This document shows, one piece after another, positions 1 through 11,751 of a stretch of 64,000 nucleotides of DNA. The notes below the pieces were generated by a model. The model did not search any database, was not told the DNA's origin, and was given only the letters and a program-made list of their open reading frames with translations. Location: assembly GCA_947034885.2 (NCBI GenBank), contig OX344749.2, positions 5,533,501 through 5,597,500 on the forward strand. Direction: 5' to 3'. This DNA is from Thuidium tamariscinum. Lineage: Eukaryota > Streptophyta > Bryopsida > Hypnales > Thuidiaceae. The stretch's first letter is position 1; each line of letters opens with the position of its first letter. The position numbers and the translations under genes are program-made.

Positions 1-1
1 G

Positions 2-571
2 TATGCGGAAGCTTTGGAGCTTTACACGGAGGCCCTGAGCGCCGCGACGCAGCTGAATCATCGAATCGCGTTGCACAGCAACCGCGCAGCGTGTCACCTG
101 AAGCTCCAGGAGTACAAGCTGGCCGCGGAGGAGTGCAGCGCCGTGCTGGAGCTCGACGCCAAGCACGCGGGTGCGCTCATGCTGCGCGCGCAGACCCTCG
201 TGGCCATGAAAGACTACCACTCCGCCTTGTTCGACGTCAACCGCCTGCTGGAAGCCAACCCGGATTCCGAGGTGTACCGAAACTTACAGACGCGGTTGAA
301 GACGCAGATGGCATTGGCGACCATTCCCGAAGCTGAGAACGAAACACCCCCGGGGTCGCCCTCGCACCCGCAACGGAAGCTGCCGGCGCTGGCGCCACTG
401 CCCAAACCCGCAGGATGGGCGGCCATTCCGAAGCCCAAGGGACACAGTGGGGTGGATTACTCGCGATGGAGCGACTTGGGCGACGTGAGTAGCGATGAAG
501 AGGAAGAAGAGGAGACGCAGTACCAGTACAGGCTCACCAACATTGGACTCAGCAATTACCGCGTTGTGTAA
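2..571 (+). CDS. TPR-repeat protein, C-terminal part (gene starts before the window)
   Basis: The frame is open from the first base to a TAA at 569-571, giving 189 visible residues; the start lies upstream of the window. Residues 1-19 look like the second helix of one TPR, followed by two more TPR units at about 20-53 (with NRAACHLKL and the A-x-EEC helix) and 55-88 (ending in NPDS). TPR units form helical hairpins that bind partner proteins, often chaperone tails, so a co-chaperone or scaffold role is possible but not shown. A Pro-rich linker follows, then WAAIPKPKGHSGVDYSRW (139-156), an acidic run DEEEEEE and a short basic-aromatic tail. From memory, plant TPR-like proteins with a similar W-x-IPKPKGH-DY-RW plus acidic tail exist; I cannot name the orthologue. 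The exon is GC-rich (about 60%) against AT-rich surroundings. The last 570 bases show no intron. Confidence 0.85.
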   Translation, partial: YAEALELYTEALSAATQLNHRIALHSNRAACHLKLQEYKLAAEECSAVLELDAKHAGALMLRAQTLVAMKDYHSALFDVNRLLEANPDSEVYRNLQTRLKTQMALATIPEAENETPPGSPSHPQRKLPALAPLPKPAGWAAIPKPKGHSGVDYSRWSDLGDVSSDEEEEEETQYQYRLTNIGLSNYRVV

Positions 572-1441
572 ATTATCATTAAGCTTTCACTCTTTGGCGT
601 CTGCTCTTTCAAAAGTATGTGTCAGGAGTTGGTTGTGCTCCGACCATTGTATAAATATGAAAATCCCAGATCAATCGGAATTGCTTGCATTCCATACACG
701 GTGCTTCTAGCATACAGCAATGATGTCCTTCGATCTTTTCCATAAACTTGAGAATTACTTGTCAATCTGTACTTCTACAGCGACTCATTTTTGTTTGTCT
801 TCTGCATTCATGGGGATTCTAGCGTTTAGCAAGTGTAGCCTCGTTAGGTTTTGGCTTTCGAGCGTCGTGAGTCTGCTTCTCTGATATGTCCCGCCAGTGA
901 CGCTAATTGACGAAAGTCTCACTATTTTGAATTAGCGCAACTTCAAATATTCTTGTATTGTATCAGTGTACGCAAAATTTTGTTGTGACACTGATTCCCC
1001 AGATGATGTTAATTTTCTCCCCTCTTATCATTATGAGGACAAATCAGTGCATCGGAACCATTTGGGGCAGCCGTTTGCAGGCTGGAATTTGAATTTATCT
1101 TTCAATTAGGTTGTTAATAATTTGAACTTTGTGCTTATTAGAGTACTGTGGACTACTTTTACAGAGGTAGTTCATTCTCGTTGCCTCATCAGGAGGTGCA
1201 GGAATCTTTGGTTCCAGTATATTGATCCCGAGGATGAGTTACTGTGTGTTTTCAGTGCTTGTTCAGACAAGAAGAATCGTAGCGTAGGTAGATTGTTGCA
1301 GTATGAGCTTGTTGGAGTATTTTTTCTCCTTTGCAGTCAGAGAGGTTATACTCTTTTTCCATTTGTGCTGTGATTTTTGTAACGCTTCCGCAATTTTTCG
1401 AGTGGAGTACTGAATGGTGTAGTATCGAATTATTGCAATCG
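572..1441 (+). other. 3' flank and probable 3' UTR of the TPR gene
   Basis: The base composition is mixed and there is no convincing open frame. AT-rich stretches such as the one near 650 could carry polyadenylation signals, but no single site stands out. Short frames at 1122-1627 have no recognisable protein features. Confidence 0.4.
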
Positions 1442-1523
1442 ATACTAATTATGCCATGGGTGGTACTAATTATACTAATTATGCCATGGGTGGTACTAAT
1501 TATACTAATTATACCATGGGTGG
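1442..1523. repeat. 30-bp tandem repeat, about 2.7 copies
   Basis: The unit is atactaattatgccatggg followed by tggtactaatt. Two full units (1442-1471, 1472-1501) are followed by a partial unit to 1523 with a single G-to-A difference. Each unit contains the NcoI-like palindrome ccatgg. Confidence 0.85.
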
Positions 1524-1679
1524 ATATGGTCGTCTTTGTAGAAGTACAGGTTGAGCATAACTCTCAAGCTTTCATTTATTGCGTTACATTGAGGAGTAGG
1601 TTTTCGAAGATTAGCTTTCGAAAATAGGGATGTCACTTTAGGTGAAATGGTACCATCACCCATCCCCCTATGAAGATAC

Positions 1680-1895
1680 GTTGTTTGTTTGGATGTTTGT
1701 TACGTTGAGATCTCCCGGACCGTGAGTCCTCCGGGTGCGTGTTTGGTACCGTCGGAAAGCCCTCGGCGAGGAGGGGTGCACGGGCTTTGATTCATGGTGT
1801 TCCAACCTACGGCATGAAAGTTATTGAATTTTGAAGTTTCTATACATTATAAAAATTAGACCGTGGCAACGGCATGGGCCACCCTAGTTGTGAGG
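1680..1895. repeat. Dispersed repeat V, copy 1
   Basis: The block runs from gtttgtttggatgtttgtta through a GC-rich middle (ccctcggcgaggaggg) to gcaacggcatgggccaccct. The same order of motifs recurs at 39093-39410, 42943-43140 and 43243-43425. No terminal inverted repeat or target duplication is evident, so the class is unknown. Confidence 0.55.
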
Positions 1896-3228
1896 AGAAT
1901 TTACAAGTAAAATCACATTGCATATGCAAAGCCTTATCGTTAAAGGTCCAAAGCATTTTTGGGTTTAAAAATATCAATGCTTTTGAAGTGTTAAAAGTCT
2001 AATTGTCACTAAGGTATAGAAATCTTAGTGGTACAATCTTGTAATGTAAGTGTTGTAGATGATGGAAGTAAAATATGGAGTTTATTGTAAGATTATAATG
2101 TTTAGAGTTGAAAAAGGATGCTGAAATTTTCCTAGAAACATGTTTGGAGGTGAAATTTGGTCTTCAAATGAAAGAACTTTATACTACTAAGTGTTACAAA
2201 ACCAACATCCAAATATGTTAGTGAAAAGAAATATCAAGTCATTTGACTCATTGTGTCTACAAAATGGCTTTGAAAATGTCAAAAAATAGCAAAAAGAAAG
2301 TTGCAAAAAACACATCTAAGGCTAAACGTCCTTCTATGGAAATGCTTCTCAATCACTCCGAACATCTTGGATTGATGTAAAATTTTAACCAAACAAACCA
2401 AACTAGTTAGGTTTTTTTTCCATTGTTTATGAAGTGCCATAATGACAACATTAAATGTTAAAGTGGTTCTTCAAATTTTAACATTCATCCACATATTAGA
2501 TAGAATATATTCTATTAACACATATTACATATGTGTAATTATGTTTTCATCCACAATCTAGGAGTCAATTATCCAAGATTTTATTGTATATTCTAAGGGC
2601 TTGGTGCTAGGTTCATTAAATTGGTGCTAATTGATGACAAATCGTTGGACACACACACACTTGAGACTAATATGTTCAACTTTTCCAAAAAATATTATTG
2701 GAATCAGACTTTGTGCAAAGATGAAACAAGTTGCCAAAGTTGATTGTGATCCAAAAATGTCAAGATTTTGAACTTTGAAGTGCTTCCAAACATCCAAAGC
2801 CAATTGGAGTGTCACGAAAATTTTACTACAATGATTAGACTTCAAGGGAACAAATTCCAACAAGATTTGTTGAAAATAAACATTCCATGAAGGAGATATA
2901 AGCCTTAAAAGTTACAATCACCAAATGCAATTTGGTGAACTCAAATCCAACCTACAAACTTTGATTGACTTCCAAAAAATCACTGCATCTTATATAGATT
3001 TGAAAATTTTACCACCCAAAGTAGAGTAGAGTGCACAAATTTTCCAACAAGTCTATTGAATTTGGATATCACATGCAAAAGTTTTAACACTTTGAATTGG
3101 ACTTGAAACTATATAAGGACACTTTTGGTCTCTTGAGGTGTATAGGGATTAATTGACATCTTTTCGTTCTGTGATAACCCTTCCAAAGCACATCCTGAAA
3201 GGAAATTTTGAAACTCATTCTCTGGTAA
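1896..3228. other. AT-rich intergenic DNA with one hAT-like remnant
   Basis: This is AT-rich sequence without a credible gene. Around 2405-2630 lies a diverged copy of the element found whole at 31616-31908 and 60971-61269: it shares the poly-T start, the phrase gaagtgccat, aacattcatccacatatta and the gcttggtgct end. Its ends are too worn to place. Confidence 0.5.
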
Positions 3229-3447
3229 GGGAGAAGCACCCAATGGCGTCCCTGTATCCAATGCCGTCCGTTTCTATAGCACACAATCATTTTCAGGCTA
3301 CAAATGTAGGTAGGCAGGACATGGCTTATTTCTTTTGACCTAAAACAATAAGCAGTCTACAGTCCCGCTACATTTTTGTTCTAGAATGAATGACTGACTT
3401 AGAAACGGATGGCATTGGGTACAGGGACACCATTGGGTGCTTCTCCC
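3229..3447. mobile_element. Short inverted-repeat element U with very long TIRs
   Basis: The left end GGGAGAAGCACCCAATGGCG is matched by the reverse complement of the right end, and the match continues for about 47 bases with about three mismatches (3229-3275 against 3401-3447). The flanks are GTAA (3225-3228) and TTAT (3448-3451), each one base from TTAA. Total length is 219 bp, with no coding capacity. It is a MITE-like, non-autonomous DNA transposon, probably of a TTAA-targeting group. Confidence 0.75.
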
Positions 3448-3451
3448 TTAT

Positions 3452-3901
3452 CCAACACCTTTTGAGGTGTGTCAGTTGATGACAATGCTTACAGAGTTGA
3501 GGTTGAGGTCTTCTACTTTGCATTGAATAGCTTCACCAAATTTGTTCACTGAAAAAGAAATTGTACAAATAACATTCTCATGTGATGTAAGTAGCCAACG
3601 TCTTTCCAATCACCTCTTGTTTTGAGAGTCTAGGTTGTTCTATTTTTGAGTATAGGAGGTGGAAGTAACTAGTCCATTAGGATGCATTATGAGCCACTGA
3701 TTTCTTCAAAAAAAATTTACTAGCCTATAATCGGAATTTGACATACCTATATTTCAAGAATAGGTTTAACAGAATCTTAACAAAAAAATTAGAGCAATTT
3801 TGGTTTTGGACAGATAAATATGAAAAAGTTCAAAACTGTCTGAAATCTATTTCTCCAAATAGGGATTTCCCCCCTGCAAACTTAGTTGGTAGCTATGTTG
3901 A
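3452..3901. other. AT-rich spacer, nothing recognised
   Basis: No repeat end or credible gene was seen. A 101-codon frame that begins at 3738 runs into the next element and has no protein-like features. Confidence 0.4.
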
Positions 3902-4473
3902 ATCCCTAACCTTTGATAGACTGTTGTCCCCTCGAAAGACAAAATTGATTTTGGGCATGTTCCTATGGCCTCAAGTTTTGGTGAATTTTTTTTTGAAATT
4001 TTCTCATAATATAGAAAAATTAATTAGCTTTACAGGAATATGATTTTTATTTCAATTAGTGCTCAGGAGCAAAAGTTACAACACAAAAAGTCTTAAACTC
4101 AACTTAGTGGGCAACAAATTTTTTTGCAAAAAGAAAAAATTATAAATTTTAATTTTTTTTCCCTAAAACCATATATTTTAATCTACACTTGAAGCATTGG
4201 TTTGTTCAATTTGAACTAGTAATGAGAAAGTTATGGACAATATTGTTTTGGGGCAGTTTAGTGTCTTCTTGAAAAAATAACTTAGATTGCTCATATCTTC
4301 CAATCTATATGGTCAAACTTCATGAAATTTTTATCACATGATCTTCAACAAGTTAAGTACAAGATCCTACATTTAGATTCTAAAAAAGATATTTTTTTGG
4401 TTTTCATGGATGAATGTAGCAGAAATGGCAGTTCTGAGTGGTTTTGACAAAAAAAGGTTCCATGTTTTAACGG
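3902..4473. mobile_element. TTAA-flanked element, family 1 (worn, shortened copy)
   Basis: It shares the interior order of the copies at 23061-23981 and 32384-33312: a tgttgtcccct hairpin relic, cctcaagttttggtga, ttttatttcaattagtgctc, ggagcaaaagttac and the final cagttctgagtggttttgac. The left end is atccctaacc after TTGA (3898-3901). The right end ttttaacgg is followed by TTAA (4474-4477). It is shorter than the about 920-bp copies. Confidence 0.65.
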
Positions 4474-4522
4474 TTAAAGATTTTAACTTAGGGTAGGTTT
4501 AAGTGGCTAGAAATGGTTGTAA

Positions 4523-4847
4523 GGTAAGAGGTCCTATAATGGACCATCTAAGGGCTGAAACAGAATTTCAGAGAGGTAAAACTTCTAGAAATATTTTTCA
4601 GTAAATTTTCCTTAACAGACAAGTAGAATTGACATCTAACCTAAGTCGTTTCATATTTTTCTGAGCTTATTTGAATTAGTTATCAAATTTTGAAGTTGAA
4701 AGGGCGTAGGGCTCTAGAATAGTGCCCTAGCTAAAATGTACACTGTGAGTACACTGCTGAAGGCTATGAAAAAGCAACATGTACAAGTACTGTACATTTA
4801 AGATAAGGCACGATTTTAGAACCCGCTCCATTTAAGAGCCTTCTACC
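4523..4847. mobile_element. TTAA-flanked element, GGTAAGAGG family, copy P1
   Basis: The left end is GGTAAGAGGTCCTATAATGG and the right end, read on the other strand, is GGTAGAAGGCTCTTAAATGG. Flanks are GTAA (4519-4522) and TTAA (4848-4851). It is 325 bp, the same length as the copy at 61766-62090, to which it is closely similar throughout. No coding capacity. Confidence 0.8.
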
Positions 4848-4851
4848 TTAA

Positions 4852-5625
4852 GCTTCTAAGCTTGAGTCAGTGACACCGGCAATGCAAGGTCGTCTCTTGT
4901 CCATGTCCTTTCACCAATCCTGAACAATTTAATATTGGGTCACAAACTGAAATGGGTCAGAACACTCATGTGGCGTCCTTTGAGCATCGTCAATGCACAT
5001 TGCACAACAGCAATCAGCAAACGGCCTGACAAATTAATATATGATTTTGGAATGATTGATATGGAATTAGAGCTTGAGAGCAGTGATGTCAGAATTGTTT
5101 TTGAAATTTAGTGCAATATGCTCCCTTTCAAGAGAAACAGGCATCAACTTTGGCTATCTTGAGAGTGAGTAGTAGCAGAACAAAATAGAAAAGAAAGGAT
5201 TTTGTAAGTTGTGAAGGATTATTGGGAGTACTGTAAGACAAAACTAACTAAATATATGCTAATTCTACTATAGAAGAAGTTGCAAATTGGCTATCGAATT
5301 CTATTGTTTGTTGTAATTTTGACTAAAATGGCTCTATTAAAGGCCCTTTTTTTACAATGTAATAGTAGTGCAAGAATTTTTTTGGTAGAAACCAAGCGAA
5401 ATTTAGCCAGTTTTGAAAACACTACTTGAGAGCATTATTATTGGAAATGCATCCAAAGTTTTTTTACATACTATAACTAAAGTAAGATGCAAGGAAATCT
5501 GGATTTGGTTTTTTGACAACCAAGAAAGAGTCTATGAATGGCATGTTAACAAGACAAAATTTATAGGTGGATGTATAAACTTGTGGTTGAGAAAGAAAAT
5601 TGTCCAATTCTTTATTTAGTATGGC
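4852..5625. other. Spacer, nothing recognised
   Basis: Moderately AT-rich sequence without inverted-repeat ends, repeat similarity elsewhere in the window or a credible reading frame. Confidence 0.4.
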
Positions 5626-5629
5626 TTAA

Positions 5630-6552
5630 CCCCTAAAGGTCAGAGACTATGTCTTCACCAAAAACACACCAAAACTGCCATGTCTACTTCAAGCACCAAA
5701 TTTTTGAATTTTTTTTAGACACATGTAACCATAAGATCTTATAGTAAACTTTTGTGAAAAGATGTGGAAAAAATTTCAGAATTTTTCACCGTATAGATTG
5801 CAAGATATTAGCATTTGAATTGACAAAAACCCTTTTTTTGTCCCTGCAAAAAAGCGGGCAGCTGAACTTCACAAGGTCACATTTCTATGAAAAAATGTCC
5901 AAAATGGTGGTGCTTCTTTGGATTCATTCTTCACGGCAAGTTGGCTATGTGCTCAAAAAATTTCGCATCATTTGGAATTGTACAACATATAGGAAAAAAA
6001 TTAAAAAGTAGAAAGAAGTAGAAAGTGATCCAAAGTACTAAATTGCTAAAATTTTATTATAGAATTAAAAAAAAGGCCAATCCCAATGGTTGTAATGTTG
6101 TGACAAACAATCAACATCCAAAATTTTAATTTTTTTTTCAAAAATATTTAAAATTGAGTAAAATAAAGGCTTCCAAAGTTTATTTTAGAGTAGAGAATCC
6201 ATAACTGCCCGCAAACTAAATCTCTTCATAACTTTCATCTCATAAATCAAAATGGAATGATTCAAATCTTTCTGCATATATATACATCTAGAAAACCAAT
6301 TTCAAATTTTTAATTTAAAAAGAAATGTTTTTATAAGAAATTTTTGGGCTGCCCGCCGACCAATGAAGACTACATATCATGCAATAACTTTTTGACCATG
6401 TAGTCAAAAGTTATGAAAATTGTTGGGCCTTCAAGATACTCCTCGGACACATGTTGTGTGAAAATTCCAAAGAAAAAAAAGAAAAATTCCACCCGTAGTG
6501 AGCTGCCCAAAATCGCTATGTTGCCAAAAAACGCAGTTTGGTCCTTTAGGGG
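5630..6552. mobile_element. TTAA-flanked element, family 2, full copy A
   Basis: The left end is CCCCTAAAGGTCAGAGACTA and the right end, reversed, is CCCCTAAAGGACCAAACTGC. Exact TTAA sits on both sides (5626-5629 and 6553-6556). It is 923 bp and closely matches, in inverse orientation, the 921-bp element at 53095-54015. The interior has no long reading frame, so it is non-autonomous. Confidence 0.85.
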
Positions 6553-6556
6553 TTAA

Positions 6557-7689
6557 TCTGTAAAGCAATTAAATGTTTTTAGGCCCCAAATTGCTTCAAA
6601 TTAAATACTCAAACCCAAAGCAAGGTTGAAACCTTCTTGGACATTTATTTACAACAAATTCAATTGTAGCACCCATCAATGCCCCCAACCCCATAGCTAG
6701 TGATAACAAAATTTGCATTCTAGCTCAATTATAATTCATAGTTTGGAGGATTTGTTCCATTTTATGAAAAGTATGAAAAGAATTTAGCCTTGAAACTAGA
6801 ATTTTGAGTAGTACTTATACAATGGCTGGGTTTTTCATTGATCACTTGTTAGGAGAAGAAGGAGACTTCTAGGCACAAATGAAAGTCATTGGCTCCACAA
6901 CTAGAGATAAAAAAGAATGTATTGTAGATCAATCATGATTGATGAGCTTAGGGTCCAAATCCAATTCACATAAAAATTTGAAAAAATTTAGCCTAACAAC
7001 TACATTGTTTATTAGTTGTGCTAATGCAAATTATATATATATGTATATTATTACTTGCGAGGAAAGAAGACTTCTTGGTACACAACGAAACCCCAACACC
7101 TCCATCTAGTGAAAAAAATTTACTCTAGCTTGATGATGATTGATGGTCTTGGAGACCAAATCCTTTTCTCAATTTAAAGAAAACAAAAACAAATTTTAGC
7201 CTTGCAATTGATACATTTACTAATTGTGATTAAACCAAGTTTAGATTATTATTTGTAGTATTTCAGAAACTAAAATTTTGAACATTTTGGAGTTCAAAGA
7301 ATGTATCAATTACACTATAATTTTTTTCTATATTGAAAAAAAAATTATATTTTTAAATTTTTGTAATAAATATTATTTTTACAAAAAAAATATTTAAAAA
7401 TCATATGACATGATTTTTTTGTTTTTAAATTTAAATAAATAAGAATAAATTTAGACGTACATTTTAACAAATTAAAAAATATCAAATTTTTGAAATATAT
7501 ATTCTAATATAGAAATCTAATGAAGTTTGACTGAGGTCAATTATGAAATGTCTCTTAAGGAGTATTGTAGTAATTCAACAATAGATAATGGATAGCTAAT
7601 TAGCTACTTTGTTTTGTCCTAATAGAAGAGGTCTTGATTTTTTTTAGAAGAGGGGGGGGGGGGGAGAGGGGGAGAATTAGGATCACCTA
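6557..7689. other. AT-rich low-complexity spacer with a G13 run
   Basis: No gene or repeat end is recognised. A run of 13 G at 7652-7664 followed by gagaggggg stands out in very AT-rich DNA. Confidence 0.4.
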
Positions 7690-8060
7690 TTCACCTTGAA
7701 AATTAGCTTTTATAAAAATAAAACTAGTACCAAATAAAAAAGAACAAAAAGTAGGTGGAGTCCATATCATATAAAATGAGATGTAGAAAATATTGGATTG
7801 CATATTTATTGAAAAAAAATCACAATAAATATGAAGAATAAAAACACCTATGCATAATTTAAGAAATATAGTATAAGAAGTTCCTTCCAATCAAAGTTGA
7901 AATTCATTTGTAGTATTTTACATATAATAATAAAAACTCAATTTTTTTTAATGAAAAGGCCAAAATTTGGATAGCTTGATCTATATGGCTACATTTTATT
8001 TTTAACTCATATAATAAGTTCTTTCATTCTATTATTTTCCTTAAGAATATTCATTTCAAA
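7690..8060. repeat. Dispersed AT-rich repeat W, copy 1 (inverted partner at 12.7 kb)
   Basis: Landmarks ttggatagcttgat, agaagttccttcc, cacctatgcataattt and accaaataaaaaag recur in reverse complement and the same order at 12720-12990. Ends are not defined. Confidence 0.55.
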
Positions 8061-8129
8061 GATGAATTATTGAATTCCTTATTATAAGAAGTATTGAAAA
8101 AATTATATTTCCAAAAATCACATCCCTTG

Positions 8130-8360
8130 CAATGAAAATTGCTATTATGTGAGCCTAGGATTGTTAGCCTATGAGCTTAGAAAACTATACACCTAGTCAC
8201 CTATGGAATAAATGTCTTTATGAAAGGAATATTCTATTATTATATAATATTTACATTATAAACATCTATAGTACAAGTGTTTAAATTATGAACACCTTCA
8301 ATAATTGTAGTGTATATATAATATTAAGGCTCACATGCTCACATACTAGCATTATTACTT
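8130..8360. mobile_element. Short element X, copy 1 (ends around GCTATTATGTGAGC)
   Basis: The left inner end GCTATTATGTGAGCCTAGG is matched on the other strand by GCTAGTATGTGAGCATGTGA at the right. Related copies lie at 49283-49492 and 50027-50462. Outer limits are unclear: ccttgca on the left and ctttgca on the right may be a worn duplication of about 8 bp, which would suit a hAT-like element. Confidence 0.55.
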
Positions 8361-9201
8361 TGCATTTGGACTTAGGATGCATTATAAGTGATTCAAATTG
8401 GAACCGTATAATACAAGAGTTATGTACTAGGCAGCTTGGCAACTTCGAGTTGCAATACTTTACAATTGGAAACTACATTCTTCATTCTATTTAGTATCAT
8501 ACTATCATCTACACTAAATAGATAGTTAAACACCATTTGAATAATTTCATTTAGTATTACTCCTGTGATTTAAAGAATCCAAACTATTTAGTGATCCGAT
8601 TTTTTTTTTTCTCTTTAGAATAGTATTACAAATACATGTCTACATACAATGTATTACTAGTCCTTGACTATTCAATTACTTCAATTGCATGTACAATTTA
8701 GCAAACCAACAATTATAGTGACAACCTCCGAAGTACAATACTATTTACTACTACAAAGTTGTATTTACCACCACCAAGTTGGGATAAAGCACAATTTACA
8801 ATAATTGATTATAACATCTCTATTTAATCTTTAAGTGTCTAGACTCTTCTCCAAAATTATTGATTTTGTAAAAAACATCAAACAGTAATATTTCAAAGAA
8901 TATTTTGGAATTGAGATGCAAGTGAAAGTTGTAGAGTTTGAGTTTTAGATTCTATCTAAGCTTATATGGTTAGATTCGCTACTACAACACTAATATTACC
9001 AATAATTTTCTCTAAATTTTGAAAGGAAAATTTCAAAATTCCTTCTAAACTTAATTACAAGCAAAATATTGTCATTTTTTGAATAAATGTTGTTAGAATG
9101 GATTTGAAATGAGGTTCTCTTGACATAGTGTTTTTTGGAAATTTTTTAGTTCTTTGATTTTATAATCTCATTTTTGAAATTCCAAGTTTGTTAGTTTGAA
9201 C
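8361..9201. other. AT-rich spacer, nothing recognised
   Basis: No convincing gene, repeat end or RNA was found. Confidence 0.35.
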
Positions 9202-9205
9202 TAGA

Positions 9206-9928
9206 GGGTGATTGCAAGAAACACTTGTCTTATTTTGTGTCACACTTTGCATGCTGATCTGTTTTTTGGCCATAACTTTTCTGTTTTAGCTTTGATTGAC
9301 TCAAGATTTGTAGGAAAGGTACTCATAGCTATTATAAATCTTCCATAGTTTCTTCATAATTTTCAAAAATAGTTTACTATCAAAAAATGGACCCCAATTG
9401 GATGTCACACTTGGCAGTTTAGGGGTTTTTAGTACTAGGGAATACCTTTCTTTTAATGATTTTAACATGAAATTTGGATGAAATGGTCTTCTAGTACATT
9501 TCTATTTTTCTAGGGAAGTATTTTTAAAAATAGTTAATTTTATGTGGTGTGGAGGTCTACAAAGTGAGCTCCCTTCTACTTGTATTTTGAAACACATAAA
9601 ATATTATTTTGGTCGATTTTTTTGTGAATGACCATCTCCATAAAGTTGTTGCAAATGTCCACTTTTTATTTTTTGAAAATATCTATTTTTACTATCTTTC
9701 CCTAATTAAAATATGAAGATATGTATTTTTTGGAGGTTTGGCACTTTTCAAGTTCTCCTACTTAGAGAATTTTCCTATCCATTTCCTTCAATGAAAACCT
9801 TCATCTTAGAGGTATATACATTATTCATATTTTTCAAATTTTATAAAAATTAATTTTCTAATTTTAAAGCACTCTCGAAAAAATCAGCCAAACGCAACAA
9901 ATAGGACAGGTGTTTCTTGCAATCACCC
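9206..9928. mobile_element. GGGTSATTGC family element F1
   Basis: The terminal inverted repeats read GGGTGATTGCAAGAAACAC at both ends, extending to about 24 bases. The 4-bp flanks are TAGA (9202-9205) and TACA (9929-9932). It is 723 bp with no transposase frame. To its right, 9931-9947 repeats the outward-reading end aggtgtttcttgcaat once more, a relic of another copy's terminus. Confidence 0.8.
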
Positions 9929-9932
9929 TACA

Positions 9933-10288
9933 GGTGTTTCTTGCAATTTTGGCTAAGGCAACTAGCCAACTACTTGAGTACTTGACATACTCCCACATTT
10001 GTAATTTTCAAAAAATGTGGATTCTAATTCAAAATCAAGTCTTTGGATAGGACAACAACTTCATAAAGTATCTCTACAAATTAGGGTGACTTTCATCTAA
10101 GTTGTAATGAAAAAGAAATATGATTTTCAATCTTGTCATCATTGAGAAATTGAACATTAGAGTGCCTCAAGGTTAATGTGACCCCATGTTTGTAAAAATA
10201 ACACTATTTGAAAAGCAACACTAAATAGAATGGAGAGTATAGTGTACCTGTGTTTGAAACTAGAATGGTGGGGGAAACTCGGGTACAC
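9933..10288. other. Spacer between elements of the GGGTSATTGC cluster
   Basis: AT-rich, non-coding. It begins with a stray copy of the family's terminal sequence. Confidence 0.35.
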
Positions 10289-10905
10289 AATTGGGTCATG
10301 CAAGAAACACCTATCGATTTTGTTGCGTTTTGCAACAATACTTATGACTTTTTCATGAGTACTATAAAATTAGAAAACTAATTTTTAAAAAATTTAAAAA
10401 TATGAATAATATATACACCTCTAAGATGAAGGTTTTCACTGAAGGAAATGGATAGAAAAATTCTCTAAGTAGGAGAACTTTAAAAGTGCCAAATTTCACG
10501 AAAATAGGTACTTTGATGTTTTAATTAGGAAAAAATATTAAAAATAAGTAAATACAAAAAACAAAATGTGTCCATTTTGCAACAACTTTATAGAAATGGA
10601 CATTCAACAAAAAACCCACCAAAATCATATTTAATATGTTTCAAAGTACAAGCAGAAAGAAGCTTACTTTGTAGAACTCCACAAGACATAAAATTAACTA
10701 TTTTTGAAAATCCTTCTCTAGAAAGCTAGAAGTCTACTAGAAGACCATCTCATGTTCTCATCTAAATTTCATCTCAAAATCATTTAAAAAATGGTATTCC
10801 ATAATACTAAAAACCCCTAAATACAAAGTGTGACATTCAATCGGGGTCTATTTTTGGATAGTAAATTTTTTTTGAAAATTATGGAAAAAATTAAAGAAGG
10901 TGTAT

Positions 10906-11636
10906 GGGTCATTGCAAGAAACACCGGTCCTATTTCATGTCATAATGAGAACCACTTTTTTGTTGTCTACTATAACTTTTGTAAATTAAGTCCAATGAAC
11001 ATGAAATTTTTATTGAACTTACCTAATTTAAAGGTTATTAGATCCCTTATTTTTTAGAAATAAAAAAAACAATTTATATTTAAAAATCATTTTTGTTGAA
11101 TGTCACAGTTTGTAGTTTACAAAAATCACTACGTTATGAGTGCCCAAATTTAATGATTTATAAATAAAACTTTCATACTCTCTATATATAAGTGTAAAAC
11201 TTATAACTTTTGAATGAAATCCAAAAATATGTTATTTCATGTCCTCCACATGAATGCAAATTTTTTTCTGTTGCGCACAGTTTCTGAACATTGAAGATGG
11301 TTTTAAGATTGTTTTTTTTGGTGAAATCTCATCAAAATCAACTCTTTAAGAATGGAAAATTTTTAGTTTTAAAAAAAATTGATTTTTCTATTTTTTACAA
11401 ATTAAAATGTAAAAGTACAAATTTTCATGAGATTTTGCACTTTTCTAGTTCTCCTACTTAGAGATTTTTCCTATAATTTTCCTTTCTAGGGTACCTTCTT
11501 CTTCAAGATATAGACATGAAACATATTTTTTTATTATTTTTAAAATTTATTTTTAAAATTTTAAAGCCCTCCCGAAGGAAAAAAAGAGTACTATGAAAAC
11601 GCTACACTTTTTGGACGATGTTTCTTGCAATGACCC
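10906..11636. mobile_element. GGGTSATTGC family element F3, nested in F2
   Basis: The ends GGGTCATTGCAAGAAACA are inverted copies of each other. The exact 4-bp target duplication is GTAT (10902-10905 and 11637-11640). It is 731 bp and non-coding. Confidence 0.85.
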
Positions 11637-11751
11637 GTATGATAGTTACGAGTACCTTCCCTATAAATCTTGAGTCATTTGGAGTCAAAACACAAAAGTT
11701 ATGGCCAAAAAACAAATTAGCATGCAACGTGTGATACAAAATAGTACAAGT

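Noticed and set aside
1122-1627. Two frames of 83 and 98 codons downstream of the TPR gene
   Set aside because: Composition and residues are not protein-like, and part of one is the 30-bp tandem repeat.
7652-7664. G13 run as a G-quadruplex control element
   Set aside because: There is no gene nearby, and single long G runs are common slippage products.
8980-9005. ctacaacactaatatt as a CACTA terminus
   Set aside because: No inverted partner or 3-bp duplication was found.
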